From: an uncultured Flavobacteriales bacterium
GTDB taxonomy: Bacteria; Bacteroidota; Bacteroidia; Flavobacteriales_D; Crocinitomicaceae
Length of the DNA stretch: 64,000 nucleotides
Direction of reading: 5' to 3'
Assembly: GCA_903939755.1 (NCBI GenBank)
Contig: CAJAII010000036.1
Coordinates: 1 to 64,000, forward strand
The notes below the pieces were generated by a model, which was not told the DNA's origin, ran no database searches, and saw nothing but the letters and a program-made list of their open reading frames with translations. Shown one piece after another: positions 35,996 through 45,038 of this stretch. Numbering within the stretch: the first letter of the stretch is position 1; every line of letters starts with the position of its first letter. A program made the position numbers and the translations under genes.

Positions 35996-36763
35996 TTAAT
36001 AGAAATTAGTTCGATCTGTTTTTCGCCAAATTAATACGAGTGCACCACCAACAATTGCACCTCCGATGTGTGCTAAATGAGCAGTTGAATCACCTGCGTT
36101 ATTCTCAATTGCTTGGTATATTTCTAATAATAAATAGGCTCCCACAAAGTATTTAGCTTTAATTGGAATTGCGAAGTAAAGACGAAATTCAGTGTTTGGA
36201 AATAAGATGGCAAATGCGGCTAATACCCCAAAAATGGCACCTGATGCACCGACCATTGGTGTGATACATAATTTAAAGTAGTTATTAAAATCTTGATTAA
36301 TCGGATAATTATTGGTGTTTAAATAGTTTTCTAAAACCTCGATTAGGGTACTTCTGTCTGTGTTTTTGATGATTGAATCTACCGCGTCCATTGGTATATG
36401 TAGCGCAACAAGATTTTCCCGTAATTGATAGATTTGGAATACCCCAATAGCATTGTGGAGTGCAAATGATCCTAGTGCACAGGCAATGTAAAAAATAAAA
36501 AATCGCTTTGGCCCCCATAGGTTTTCTAAGTAGGCCCCTAGCATGACAAACAACCACATATTCATTAATATGTGAAAGAAATTGGCATGCATGAAAAAAT
36601 GGGTGATTATTTGAAATGGTTCAAATTGGGGAGAATTTATATAGTGAGTCCCTAATTGGGAAACTAAATCAATTCCTTGGCTCTCTAAAATTAGTGTGGC
36701 AATGAAAAACATTATGTTTAAAAGCAAAATGTTTTTGGTGACTTGGGGTAAATTAGCAAACAT
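35996..36763 (-). CDS. Rhomboid-family intramembrane serine protease (first of a pair)
   Basis: 255 residues. Catalytic GASGA at 172-176 (Ser174) and AHIGG at 231-235 (His232); HANFFHILMNMW supplies the HxxxHxxxN motif. A ~60-residue soluble insertion between helices 3 and 4 (RENLVALHIPMDAVDSIIK onward) distinguishes it from its neighbour. The start ATG overlaps the mutL stop by 1 bp, so this gene follows mutL in one operon. Confidence 0.92.
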   Translation of the reverse strand: MFANLPQVTKNILLLNIMFFIATLILESQGIDLVSQLGTHYINSPQFEPFQIITHFFMHANFFHILMNMWLFVMLGAYLENLWGPKRFFIFYIACALGSFALHNAIGVFQIYQLRENLVALHIPMDAVDSIIKNTDRSTLIEVLENYLNTNNYPINQDFNNYFKLCITPMVGASGAIFGVLAAFAILFPNTEFRLYFAIPIKAKYFVGAYLLLEIYQAIENNAGDSTAHLAHIGGAIVGGALVLIWRKTDRTNFY

Positions 36764-38580
36764 TAGTTAAATTTTAATCCGATTTCATCTATGGTGATAG
36801 TTGTTAATATTGCTTTACCAGCAACGGTAAATGTGTGCTCTGGTAATTGAAATAACTCATTAACCAAAGCAATAGCTTGTTCTTGCACTTGAATTGTGGC
36901 TGTCCGTGAACTTGATTTTGCAATGATTGAAACCACTAAATGCGCAAGATCTCCTTTATCAATTTTTTTATGCACTAATAATTGTATTAATTCAGTAAGA
37001 CAATTGTCTATTTGCGCTTCCTCGATTATGGTTGGAACACTTAACAGTTTCAATTCATTTTGTGTTATTTCGCTTTTAAATCCTAGTTGTTCTAACAATG
37101 ATTTATTTTCTTGCCAAATGATTTGGTCTTCATTCGGCAGCGATTTTATTATTGGGAAAAGCAACATTTGTGCATTAATAGGTGCATTGACAAAGTCCTT
37201 TAATAATTTTTCATATTGGATGCGTTCTGTTGCACGTCGAATATGAATTACTAAGATACCTGACTTGCAATTGGTAAGCAGGTATTTTCCGCGTATTAAA
37301 TAATGAGGAATATGGCTGAATTCATCGTTCAAGGTTATATTTTGCTGAACAGCTTCTTCTGAATTTTTTATGGTATAAAAATTCTCCCAATCTTCTTCTT
37401 GTGGCACTATTTTACCAAATCCTTGCTCATGAATTTTTGAGGAATTTGTTGAGCTGAAGTCCGATTTAGAGAACTTATGAAAAGGATTAAATGATGGATT
37501 GATTTTAATTTGAGGTTCTATGACATCATTTTTTCGATACGAACTTGGGATGTCAAAACTTGTTTCTAAATCAAAATCAAGCGTAGGACTAATATTATAC
37601 TTCCCCAACGCTTGTTTTGTAGCGCTCAGTAAAATAGCATAGATAAACCGATCTTCTTCAAACTTTATTTCCGTTTTTGTTGGATGGATATTCACGTCTA
37701 TTTTACTAGGATCAATAGTTAAAAATATAAAATAGGAAGGGAATGATTTTTCTGGAACTAATCCTTCAAATGATTTGTTTATGGCATGATTGAAATAGGA
37801 ATCCTTAAAATAGCGATTGTTAACAAAAAAATATTGTTCTCCTCTCGTTTTTCTTGCGATATCTGGTTTGCCTACATAGCCAGCAATTTTAATAATATCA
37901 CTTTCTTCTTCAACCGGGACTAATTTTTCATTCATCGATTTGCCAAAAATATCGACGATCCTTTTTCTTAAAATGCCTGGTTGAAGTTGATAAACTTCTT
38001 CATTGTTGTGTATTAAAATCAGATGGCACTCAGGATGCGCCAACGCAATACGAATAAATTCTTCCCTAATATGCCCAAATTCTACGTAATCTGACTTTAG
38101 AAAATTTCGGCGCGCAGGGACATTAAAAAATAGATTTTTTATTTCGAAATTACTTCCGTTACTACAAACGATTTCACCTGATTTGGTTATTTTGCTAGAT
38201 TCTATTTCTACTAATTGACCAATTTCTTGGTCTGATTTTTTTGTTTTTAAAACGACTTGAGCAATGGCCGCAATAGATGCTAATGCTTCCCCACGAAAAC
38301 CTTTCGTTTTAAGTTGAAATAAATCATCAACATGTTCAATTTTGCTTGTAGCATGACGATTAAAGCAACTTTTACTGTCTACACTATTCATTCCGTCGCC
38401 ATCATCTATTAGTTGAATAAGTGTCCTTCCAGCATCTTTAATTACGACTTTGATTGTCTTGGCATGCGCATCAATAGCATTCTCCATCAATTCCTTAACG
38501 ACGGATGACGGGCGTTGCACTACTTCTCCAGCAGCAATTTGGTTAGCAATGTGTTCAGGTAATAATCGAATTATACTCAT
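36763..38580 (-). CDS. mutL: DNA mismatch repair protein MutL
   Basis: 605 residues. GHKL ATPase motifs are intact: IAAGEVVQRPSSVVKELMENAIDA, DDGDGM and TKGFRGEALASI. The C-terminal dimerisation domain is present, but where most MutL endonucleases carry DQHA(x)2E(x)4E this protein reads HIRRATERIQYE at 446-457, and the CPHGR-like end is PEHTFTVAGK. Key metal ligands are therefore missing, so it may not nick DNA itself. It coordinates mismatch repair with MutS. First gene of an apparent operon running leftward through the rhomboids, EEP, YrdC-type and amidotransferase genes. Confidence 0.94.
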   Translation of the reverse strand: MSIIRLLPEHIANQIAAGEVVQRPSSVVKELMENAIDAHAKTIKVVIKDAGRTLIQLIDDGDGMNSVDSKSCFNRHATSKIEHVDDLFQLKTKGFRGEALASIAAIAQVVLKTKKSDQEIGQLVEIESSKITKSGEIVCSNGSNFEIKNLFFNVPARRNFLKSDYVEFGHIREEFIRIALAHPECHLILIHNNEEVYQLQPGILRKRIVDIFGKSMNEKLVPVEEESDIIKIAGYVGKPDIARKTRGEQYFFVNNRYFKDSYFNHAINKSFEGLVPEKSFPSYFIFLTIDPSKIDVNIHPTKTEIKFEEDRFIYAILLSATKQALGKYNISPTLDFDLETSFDIPSSYRKNDVIEPQIKINPSFNPFHKFSKSDFSSTNSSKIHEQGFGKIVPQEEDWENFYTIKNSEEAVQQNITLNDEFSHIPHYLIRGKYLLTNCKSGILVIHIRRATERIQYEKLLKDFVNAPINAQMLLFPIIKSLPNEDQIIWQENKSLLEQLGFKSEITQNELKLLSVPTIIEEAQIDNCLTELIQLLVHKKIDKGDLAHLVVSIIAKSSSRTATIQVQEQAIALVNELFQLPEHTFTVAGKAILTTITIDEIGLKFN

Positions 38581-38697
38581 GTATTAGATGGTTTAATTCG
38601 AATTAAAAGATACGCACTATAATTTATTAATCTTAAATGAGATGTAATAAAGGTATCGTTTCCGTATTGATTGATTAGCGCCATAAGAGTAGTAAAC

Positions 38698-38730
38698 AAA
38701 AATAAGGATTATCCTTGAAAATAATCCTTA
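38698..38730 (-). terminator. Intrinsic terminator of the sigma/anti-sigma pair
   Basis: TAAGGATTAT (38703-38712) pairs perfectly with ATAATCCTTA (38721-38730) with an 8-base loop. Read leftward it enters a short T tract (A run 38698-38702). It ends the leftward two-gene unit. Confidence 0.8.
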
Positions 38731-38753
38731 CTTATGAAACTTATTAATCTTTC

Positions 38754-40010
38754 TTACAAGCGTACAATAGTACCTTTATATTCAGTGTTTTCTTTGTACT
38801 CAGGATTTGCGATATTCACTTTCCAAATATAGGCCTTATTAGCCGTAGCCATTTTGCCATTTCGTTTGTCGTAACCATCCCAAGCATTGCTTGCATCACT
38901 AGATTCAAAAACTATTCCTCCATCTGAAGGGTCAATAATTATTAAGTTAAACGGGGTCTTTCTTTGGGTAAGTGCAAATGGCATGAAAGTACTTTTTCTT
39001 GCGTCATTTGAAAAGGGATCGAAAGCATTTACGGCAAGTAAATTATAATCTTCAACAGTGTTAACCGTTTTTGTAATTGAAGATTTACAATTAAATTCAT
39101 TGCTGCATGAAACGGTTATTTGATTATCACCTTTCTTAAATAGATAAATTTCAGTCTCTTTAAGGTTTGATCCGACTAACTTATTATTAAGATAAATAGC
39201 TATCGTTGTTTCATTAGACTTCACGTTAATTGGCAAGGTAGGAAGACCGTTTATGTAATTTAGGTCTTCAACATTAAAATCCAAACTAGGGGATTCATTC
39301 ACCAATTGGGTGGTATGTTCGTTGAATATACCCTCAGAGGACATTGTACCAATACGATAATAGCCTTTTTCTTCGATAGTTACAAAAGTTACACTTTTCG
39401 CAGGTAGAATTAATTGTTGATTACTTGGCGTAACAAGAACTAAATCAGTAGCATTTTTATTTGAAAGTGCCTTTTTATCTCCAATGCAATTGAACGAAAG
39501 TGTGGGATAAACGATGCTCGAATTTACGATTAAGTCATTTTCTTGCATTGGTACTGGTTCAATTTGTTCGTCTGTGCTAAAAATATCAGCTTGTTTAATT
39601 TCATCTATATGTAAATTTTCATATTCGTTGTAGTCAGTATCAATCGTTGGTATTTCAGTAACTTTTTCTAGAATAAAAGCTACAGTTTGCTTTTTAACCT
39701 GCTGGCTAATTAGGTTTTGTTTATCAGTGGCTTTGTCAATTTTAGTTGGCTTGTTCTTTTGTGAAGTATTTTTACCAATTTCTTTGTTTTTGGAATTGGT
39801 AGTTTCTTTTAAGTTATTCCAAAGTAAAAGTGATGTAATGGAGATTAATACAACGGATCCAAAAACCCATCGCCATACTTTAACGGGGCTTTGTACAGGA
39901 ATATTTTTATCTAATTTGTTAGTTAAACTCTTCCATGCAGACGCATCGTAGGGCAATTCGTGCCCATCAAGTGCTTGTTTGAAAAGTTCTTCTATGTTTT
40001 TATTTATCAT
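38754..40010 (-). CDS. Putative anti-sigma-like membrane protein with degenerate T9SS type B domain
   Basis: 418 residues. A short N-terminal cytoplasmic region (ELFKQALDGHELPYDASAW, the kind seen in Bacteroidota proteins next to ECF sigma genes) is followed by one membrane helix (~46-65), a Lys/Thr/Asn-rich linker and a periplasmic part. The C-terminus (~325-418) reads NAFDPFSND, FNLIIIDPSDGGIVFESS, AWDGYD and KAYIWKVNI. This aligns by eye with the gliding-motility (type B T9SS) domain pattern N-(T/A)-F-x-P, DRWG, WDG, Y-x-Y-K. No export signal exists, so it should stay in the inner membrane. Overlaps the upstream sigma gene by 4 bp. Anti-sigma function is inferred. Confidence 0.7.
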   Translation of the reverse strand: MINKNIEELFKQALDGHELPYDASAWKSLTNKLDKNIPVQSPVKVWRWVFGSVVLISITSLLLWNNLKETTNSKNKEIGKNTSQKNKPTKIDKATDKQNLISQQVKKQTVAFILEKVTEIPTIDTDYNEYENLHIDEIKQADIFSTDEQIEPVPMQENDLIVNSSIVYPTLSFNCIGDKKALSNKNATDLVLVTPSNQQLILPAKSVTFVTIEEKGYYRIGTMSSEGIFNEHTTQLVNESPSLDFNVEDLNYINGLPTLPINVKSNETTIAIYLNNKLVGSNLKETEIYLFKKGDNQITVSCSNEFNCKSSITKTVNTVEDYNLLAVNAFDPFSNDARKSTFMPFALTQRKTPFNLIIIDPSDGGIVFESSDASNAWDGYDKRNGKMATANKAYIWKVNIANPEYKENTEYKGTIVRL

Positions 40011-40579
40011 TCTTCAATTTTTGAAAATTTTATACTTAATCTATTCTGTAAATTTACTTTTGCCTTGGACAAATTGGATTTTGACGTTCCTTCGCTTATT
40101 CCTAGAATTTCACTTATTTCTTTATGTGAATATTCTTCAAAGACATATAGATTAAAAACAGTACGGTAAGCTGGTGATAATTTTTGAATCTCGTCCATTG
40201 CAACTTTTGCTTTAAGTTCCAAATAGATTAGGTTTTCTTTTTTTTCTAATTCATTTTCAGCTAACTGTTTAAAATCATTGTCATTTTCGGTAAGAAATGG
40301 ATTTCGTTTCGCCTTTCGAATAGCATCTATTGCGGTATTAGATATAATACGCCTTAGCCACCCTTCAATCGAGCCGCGGAAATCAAAATGTTCCAATTTT
40401 TCAAAGACCTTAATAAAACCATCTTGAAGAACTTCTTGTGCACTATCTCGATCACTTATGTATCGTAGACAAACTGACATCATTTTTCCATAATACAATT
40501 TAAAAAAGGCTTCTTGAGACCGTCTGTCTTTCCGAAGGCAACCTTCTATAATTTGTTTTATTTTGTCAATATTCTCCAA
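40007..40579 (-). CDS. ECF RNA polymerase sigma factor
   Basis: 190 residues with sigma region 2 (CLRYISDRDSAQEVLQDGFIKVFEKL, RRIISNTAIDAIRKAKR) and region 4 (LSPAYRTVFNLYVFEEYSHKEISEILGISEGTSKS). No other domain. The start is TTG at 40579 (MENIDKIKQII): an in-frame TGA lies two codons upstream and no ATG offers a full-length start, so translation may be deliberately weak. It is followed, with 4-bp overlap, by the membrane protein presumed to restrain it. It probably directs transcription in response to an envelope signal. Confidence 0.93.
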   Translation of the reverse strand: MENIDKIKQIIEGCLRKDRRSQEAFFKLYYGKMMSVCLRYISDRDSAQEVLQDGFIKVFEKLEHFDFRGSIEGWLRRIISNTAIDAIRKAKRNPFLTENDNDFKQLAENELEKKENLIYLELKAKVAMDEIQKLSPAYRTVFNLYVFEEYSHKEISEILGISEGTSKSNLSKAKVNLQNRLSIKFSKIEE

Positions 40580-40717
40580 TGTGTTTCAGCTTAAAAACGT
40601 AAGGGTCTCTTTTGGGTTGCCTTATTTAAATTTAACCCTTAAAAAGATTTAGAAATTCGCTTATTTTACGTCAAATATATTAATTTCGTAGTTAATATTA
40701 TTAACTAAATTTTTGAA

Positions 40718-41656
40718 ATGAAAGTAACTGTTGTAGGAGCTGGAAATGTTGGCGCTACTTGCGCTGATGTCCTCGCTTATCGGGAAATTGCCAATGAAAT
40801 AATTTTGTTGGATATCAAAGAGGGGTTTGCTGAAGGAAAAGCCTTAGATATTTGGCAAACGGCACCCATTAATCAGTATGATTCAAGGGTAATTGGTTCG
40901 ACCAATGATTATTCTAAAACAAAAGATTCTGATGTTGTAGTTATTACTTCCGGATTACCTCGTAAGCCTGGTATGTCAAGAGATGATTTAATTGCCACCA
41001 ATGCGGGAATTGTAAAGACGGTTACTGAAAATATTGTTAAGCATTCTCCTAATGCCATTATTATTGTTGTGTCTAATCCTTTAGATGTAATGACTTATTG
41101 CGCTTATTTAAATGCAAAAATAGACCCAAACAAAGTTTTCGGAATGGCGGGTGTGTTAGACACGGCTCGTTACCGAGCTTTCCTAGCAACTGAGTTAAAT
41201 GTTTCTCCGAAAGATATTCAGGCTGTGTTGATGGGTGGGCATGGTGATACGATGGTGCCGCTTCCTAGATATACAACTGTTGCAGGTATTCCAGTTACGG
41301 AATTAATTGAAGAAGAAAAATTAAATGAGATCATTGAACGCACTAAATTTGGCGGTGGAGAAATCGTTAAATTACTTGGTACTTCAGCTTGGTATGCACC
41401 AGGAGCAGCTGCTGCTCAGATGGTTGAAGCAATTGTTCGTGATCAACGAAGAATATTCCCTGTTTGTGCTTGGTTACAAGGTGAATATGGTTTCAGTAAT
41501 ATTTATTTAGGTGTACCAGTTATATTGGGCAAAAACGGTATAGAGAAAATTATTGAATTGGATTTGAATCAAGAAGAAAAAGTACTCTTAGCTGAATCGG
41601 TTGAAGCCGTTAAAAGTGTAATGGATGTATTAGATGCTATGAATGCTAATGCATAA
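40718..41656 (+). CDS. mdh: Malate dehydrogenase
   Basis: 312 residues, the normal LDH-like MDH length. The NAD-binding GAGNVGATCA is at 7-16, the nucleotide-selecting Asp lies in ILLDIKEG, substrate Arg are in RKPGMSRDDL, and the catalytic MGGHGDTMVPL contains the His. It interconverts malate and oxaloacetate in the TCA cycle. A TAATTTCG element at 40681-40688 may be its -7 box (weak). Single gene closed by a strong terminator. Confidence 0.96.
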   Translation: MKVTVVGAGNVGATCADVLAYREIANEIILLDIKEGFAEGKALDIWQTAPINQYDSRVIGSTNDYSKTKDSDVVVITSGLPRKPGMSRDDLIATNAGIVKTVTENIVKHSPNAIIIVVSNPLDVMTYCAYLNAKIDPNKVFGMAGVLDTARYRAFLATELNVSPKDIQAVLMGGHGDTMVPLPRYTTVAGIPVTELIEEEKLNEIIERTKFGGGEIVKLLGTSAWYAPGAAAAQMVEAIVRDQRRIFPVCAWLQGEYGFSNIYLGVPVILGKNGIEKIIELDLNQEEKVLLAESVEAVKSVMDVLDAMNANA

Positions 41657-41675
41657 CTGACTAAAGAATTATATT

Positions 41676-41703
41676 AAAAGCGCTTTTTAGCGCTTTTTTT
41701 TTT
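41676..41703 (+). terminator. Intrinsic terminator after mdh
   Basis: AAAAGCGC (41676-41683) pairs with GCGCTTTT (41690-41697) and runs into a T tract to 41703. It lies between convergent genes and may partly serve the minus-strand gene too. Confidence 0.85.
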
Positions 41704-43087
41704 AATTTAATTCTACCGCACCAATGTCTGGCGGATTATTTCTTGGTGTACCATAAATGTCATTTGTGACGGTTGTCACTATTCCATTTCCGTTCAGTGT
41801 AGAAATGGTTGTGAATAAAAAATCTCCTTGGGCAGTATCTTCAAATAATGGATTGTCATTCCATAATATATTTTGGTAGAAGGGATCTGTGTAGATCGTT
41901 TCTGAGCGAATCAGACTATTTTTTATATCAAAATTTAAGCTTACTCCATTCATCTGAATGGTATCGATTGCAAGTTCGCTACTTAAATTTCCTGTAATAA
42001 TACAATTATAGAATTTGCCTTCATTAATGGATCCAACGTTGGTTGTTCCATTATAATAATCATTGTAAAAATTGCTAATCCCTACAGCAGGAGCTTGAGA
42101 ATTGCCATAACCAAGTAAATTACAATGATTAAAATTAAAATCGCCACCTTCTAAAACAATCAGTGCATGTGTGCCGCATTTAGAAATTATGCAATTTTCG
42201 GCCTTGACTTTTCCTCCAGAATATATGAAGATTCCATACCTTGAGTGGTTGAATATTTTCGTGTTGCTTACAGTCAGCGTATAATTTGGGTTGGCGTTAT
42301 CGTTTGAATAGACATGAATTCCGGAAGTTCCATTTTTAATAATCGCATAGTTGATGGTGGATTCTTTGGCCTCGTGAAAGTATATTCCATAATATTGCCC
42401 TTCCACATCTTGATACATTTGTTCCAGTCGATCGCCTTTAAAAACAACTTCGTTGCCTAAATTTCCTTCCACATGCAACGTAGATTTATAGACATATAAC
42501 AGTGAATTTTTATGCAAATGTATTTGTGTTCCGGCTGGTATTGTTAATGTTTTAGCTGAATCTACGGCTGCGTATCCATAAATAACATGTGGCTTATCGT
42601 TTGCCCATGTTCCTTCGTTAAGGTCCTTGTAATGAAAGTAAGCATCTTGCCCCCAAACAGCTAATTTTACATATTGATCCACACCATTAGTTCGGAAACG
42701 AATTGAATCCTCAATAATTAATGGGAGTGTTTGTCCATTGGTAGTTAAGGTGACTTCTACAAATGCGAAAAGACTGTCATTACCCAATATCTTGGTATCT
42801 TTAATTATGTTTTGGCTTATCCCATCAACATTCATTCTGAAAAAAGAATTGGCTCCCCCCATTAATTCAATCTCTTCTATAATAAGCGTTTTATTTTCGT
42901 TGTTATAGATCTTAAATTGTTGCGTAGTTGATCCAATAGTGGTAAAAACGGTATCAAAAACCAAGGTGTCCACCGAAAAACTCAAGTGCTTTTTTGAGAA
43001 AGACTTATTTTTTCCACAACTAGTAGTAAGGGAAAGGAATCCGATTACGAAACTAAATAGAATTAAAGATATTGCTTTCTTTTTCAT
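41702..43087 (-). CDS. Lipoprotein with right-handed parallel beta-helix
   Basis: 461 residues. Lipoprotein signal peptide ends LTTSC (Cys 24), so the protein should be lipid-anchored. A ~130-residue N-terminal beta domain (SVDTLVFDTVFTTIGSTTQQF..I.N) precedes repeated beta-helix rungs: INYAIIKNGTSGIHVYS, LTVSNTKIFNHSRYGIFIYS, VKAENCIISKCGTHALIVLEGGDFNFNHCNL and FYNCIITGNLS. It closes with DIYGTPRNNPPDIGAVELN, a frequent end of choice-of-anchor beta-helix proteins. Function unknown; carbohydrate binding is a common role of such folds. Confidence 0.85.
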   Translation of the reverse strand: MKKKAISLILFSFVIGFLSLTTSCGKNKSFSKKHLSFSVDTLVFDTVFTTIGSTTQQFKIYNNENKTLIIEEIELMGGANSFFRMNVDGISQNIIKDTKILGNDSLFAFVEVTLTTNGQTLPLIIEDSIRFRTNGVDQYVKLAVWGQDAYFHYKDLNEGTWANDKPHVIYGYAAVDSAKTLTIPAGTQIHLHKNSLLYVYKSTLHVEGNLGNEVVFKGDRLEQMYQDVEGQYYGIYFHEAKESTINYAIIKNGTSGIHVYSNDNANPNYTLTVSNTKIFNHSRYGIFIYSGGKVKAENCIISKCGTHALIVLEGGDFNFNHCNLLGYGNSQAPAVGISNFYNDYYNGTTNVGSINEGKFYNCIITGNLSSELAIDTIQMNGVSLNFDIKNSLIRSETIYTDPFYQNILWNDNPLFEDTAQGDFLFTTISTLNGNGIVTTVTNDIYGTPRNNPPDIGAVELN

Positions 43088-43259
43088 AGTTCTTCAACGG
43101 GCAAATCTACGTAATATTAGGGTTTTAATATACAATTCATTTTTCTTTTTTAAGTCCAATTTTCAATCCATAATAAATAAATACCTTTATTCTTTATTTG
43201 TAATTATAAATTAGATTGAACCTTCCTGCCTTTAGGTTGTAATTGAAAAAAAAAATACC

Positions 43260-44438
43260 ATGAAAACTTTAATTTTTTCAATTTCGTTTTTTCAAGTTGC
43301 GATTTTGTTTTCACAGCCGCCGGAAGAAAATAAGGTGACCAACTCATCGTTCAATTTTAATTCAACAATTCCTGCAATAGTAATGGATTCCATTCAATTG
43401 GAAAATTTGAATGAGGTAGAAATACTTAGCTCGAAAAAACCAAGTAAAAATAGAGGGGATGTCTCCAATTCAAAGCAGGAAATTAAATCTATTAGTACGA
43501 CTTCTGATAAATTTGTTCAGAAAAAGAAAGTGGCATCAAGTCAGTCAAACTCTCGATCTGCCGATGCCCCATTGCAAGAAAAAATGGATGAAGATGTGCA
43601 ATTATTAAAGGAAGAAGACCCAAATTCTTTTGAGTATAATTTATTCTATTACATCTCTGGTAATTATAACGTTGAACGTGAAAATGAGTTAATTAAAGCG
43701 GAGCAATTGGCTCCATTAGACCCAACAGTACTCACTCAATGTTTGGCCAATGCGATCGTGAAAAATGATTCCGCAGGAACAATTAACTATTTAGAAAAAT
43801 TAAAAGCTAAGCAATTATTATCCGAAGAAGTTATTTCTTATGCAAAGGATTTGCTACTTTCTGGTGCTGAGGACCAGGTGTTAATCACTCATGGATTCTT
43901 TGATTCGTATGGTGTTGCGTATCAACAATATGTTAATGATTTTCATTCTGAATTAACCACTATTTCGTTGGATCTTATGCAAAGTGAATCCTATCGATTT
44001 TTGTTGGCTAAAAAAGGCTACCTACTTCCAAAGGATAACACCATAAACACGAACTATTTAGCTTCTTTTTGCAATCTAAATAGCGACAAAAACATTGCTT
44101 TATCTATGACATTTCCAAGAGAATATTTGTCACCGATTAAAGAGTTTTTATTTCCAATTGGATTGGTTTTTGAATACCGAAAAAATAATAAGTTAACGAA
44201 AGATAATTTAGTTTTGCGCAATGAGCAATTATGGAATCAAACATTAGAAAAGCGAAACATGCATGAATTTCATTCCATAGAAAGCAATAATTTATCATCC
44301 AACTATTTGCCCATGTTACTTTTTCTAAAAGCGGAATATGCATTGAATGGGGATAAATTGAAATTGGACTGGGTAGAAAAAGAAATCGATTTTACTGCAC
44401 GGAAATCTGGAAAACAAAGCTATATCAAGAAACATTAA
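43260..44438 (+). CDS. Exported protein of unknown function, first gene of a sigma-factor operon
   Basis: 392 residues with a signal peptide (MKTLIFSISFFQVAILFS, then QPPEE). The region to ~120 is low-complexity (Ser, Lys, Asn, Glu) and probably disordered. From ~125 to the end it is helical, with a repeat-like LLKEEDPNSFEYNLFYYISGNY...ELIKAEQLAPLDPTVL resembling TPR helices. The stop is 1 bp before the sigma factor ATG. By position it may be a periplasmic input for the downstream sigma/membrane pair, but that is only inference. Confidence 0.75.
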   Translation: MKTLIFSISFFQVAILFSQPPEENKVTNSSFNFNSTIPAIVMDSIQLENLNEVEILSSKKPSKNRGDVSNSKQEIKSISTTSDKFVQKKKVASSQSNSRSADAPLQEKMDEDVQLLKEEDPNSFEYNLFYYISGNYNVERENELIKAEQLAPLDPTVLTQCLANAIVKNDSAGTINYLEKLKAKQLLSEEVISYAKDLLLSGAEDQVLITHGFFDSYGVAYQQYVNDFHSELTTISLDLMQSESYRFLLAKKGYLLPKDNTINTNYLASFCNLNSDKNIALSMTFPREYLSPIKEFLFPIGLVFEYRKNNKLTKDNLVLRNEQLWNQTLEKRNMHEFHSIESNNLSSNYLPMLLFLKAEYALNGDKLKLDWVEKEIDFTARKSGKQSYIKKH

Positions 44439-44439
44439 C

Positions 44440-45027
44440 ATGATATTACTCAAAAAAAAGTATGATTCTATTCCTGATGAAGAATTGATGGCCTTGCTAT
44501 CAAAAGGGGATAAGCGTGCGTTTGATGAGTTATATCATAGGTATTCGGGTGTGTTGTTTGGGTATTTTAATAAAATGCTTTGGCGTGATCGTGAAAAAGC
44601 AGAAGATTTAGTCCACGATATTTTTGCAAAGATAATTGTCTCGCCACAATCTTTTGATGTTACTCGCTCTTTTAAAACTTGGTTGTTTGCGGTAGCTTGT
44701 AATATGTGCAAAAATGAATACAAGCGGAAAGAAGTACGGAAAAATACTTCGATAGGAATTGACAATCACATTTCGATTAAAAGTGATGTTAATGTTTTTA
44801 ATGAAGTACAAGATAAAATTTTCATGTCTGCATTTGACAAAAGTTTGGTCCAATTGGATGATAAACATCGTGATGTATTTTCACTTAGGCACCTTCAAGG
44901 ATTCTCCCTAAAGGAAATTGCAGATGTATTGGAAATCAATGAGGGGACTGTCAAATCTCGCTTGTTTTATGCTACAAAGCAATTGGCAGAAAAATTAAAA
45001 GAATACCAGGTGGTTTTAAGTCATTAA
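44440..45027 (+). CDS. ECF RNA polymerase sigma factor
   Basis: 195 residues: region 2 DELYHRYSGVLFGYFNKML, REKAEDLVHDIFAKI and FKTWLFAVACNMCKNEYKR, and region 4 LVQLDDKHRDVFSLRHLQGFSLKEIADVLEINEGTVKSRL. The start ATG is 1 bp after the preceding exported-protein gene, and a membrane protein gene follows 11 bp later. Together they form a three-gene signalling unit. Not closely similar to the sigma factor at 40.0-40.6 kb beyond the family core. Confidence 0.94.
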   Translation: MILLKKKYDSIPDEELMALLSKGDKRAFDELYHRYSGVLFGYFNKMLWRDREKAEDLVHDIFAKIIVSPQSFDVTRSFKTWLFAVACNMCKNEYKRKEVRKNTSIGIDNHISIKSDVNVFNEVQDKIFMSAFDKSLVQLDDKHRDVFSLRHLQGFSLKEIADVLEINEGTVKSRLFYATKQLAEKLKEYQVVLSH

Positions 45028-45038
45028 AAAATAAAAAA

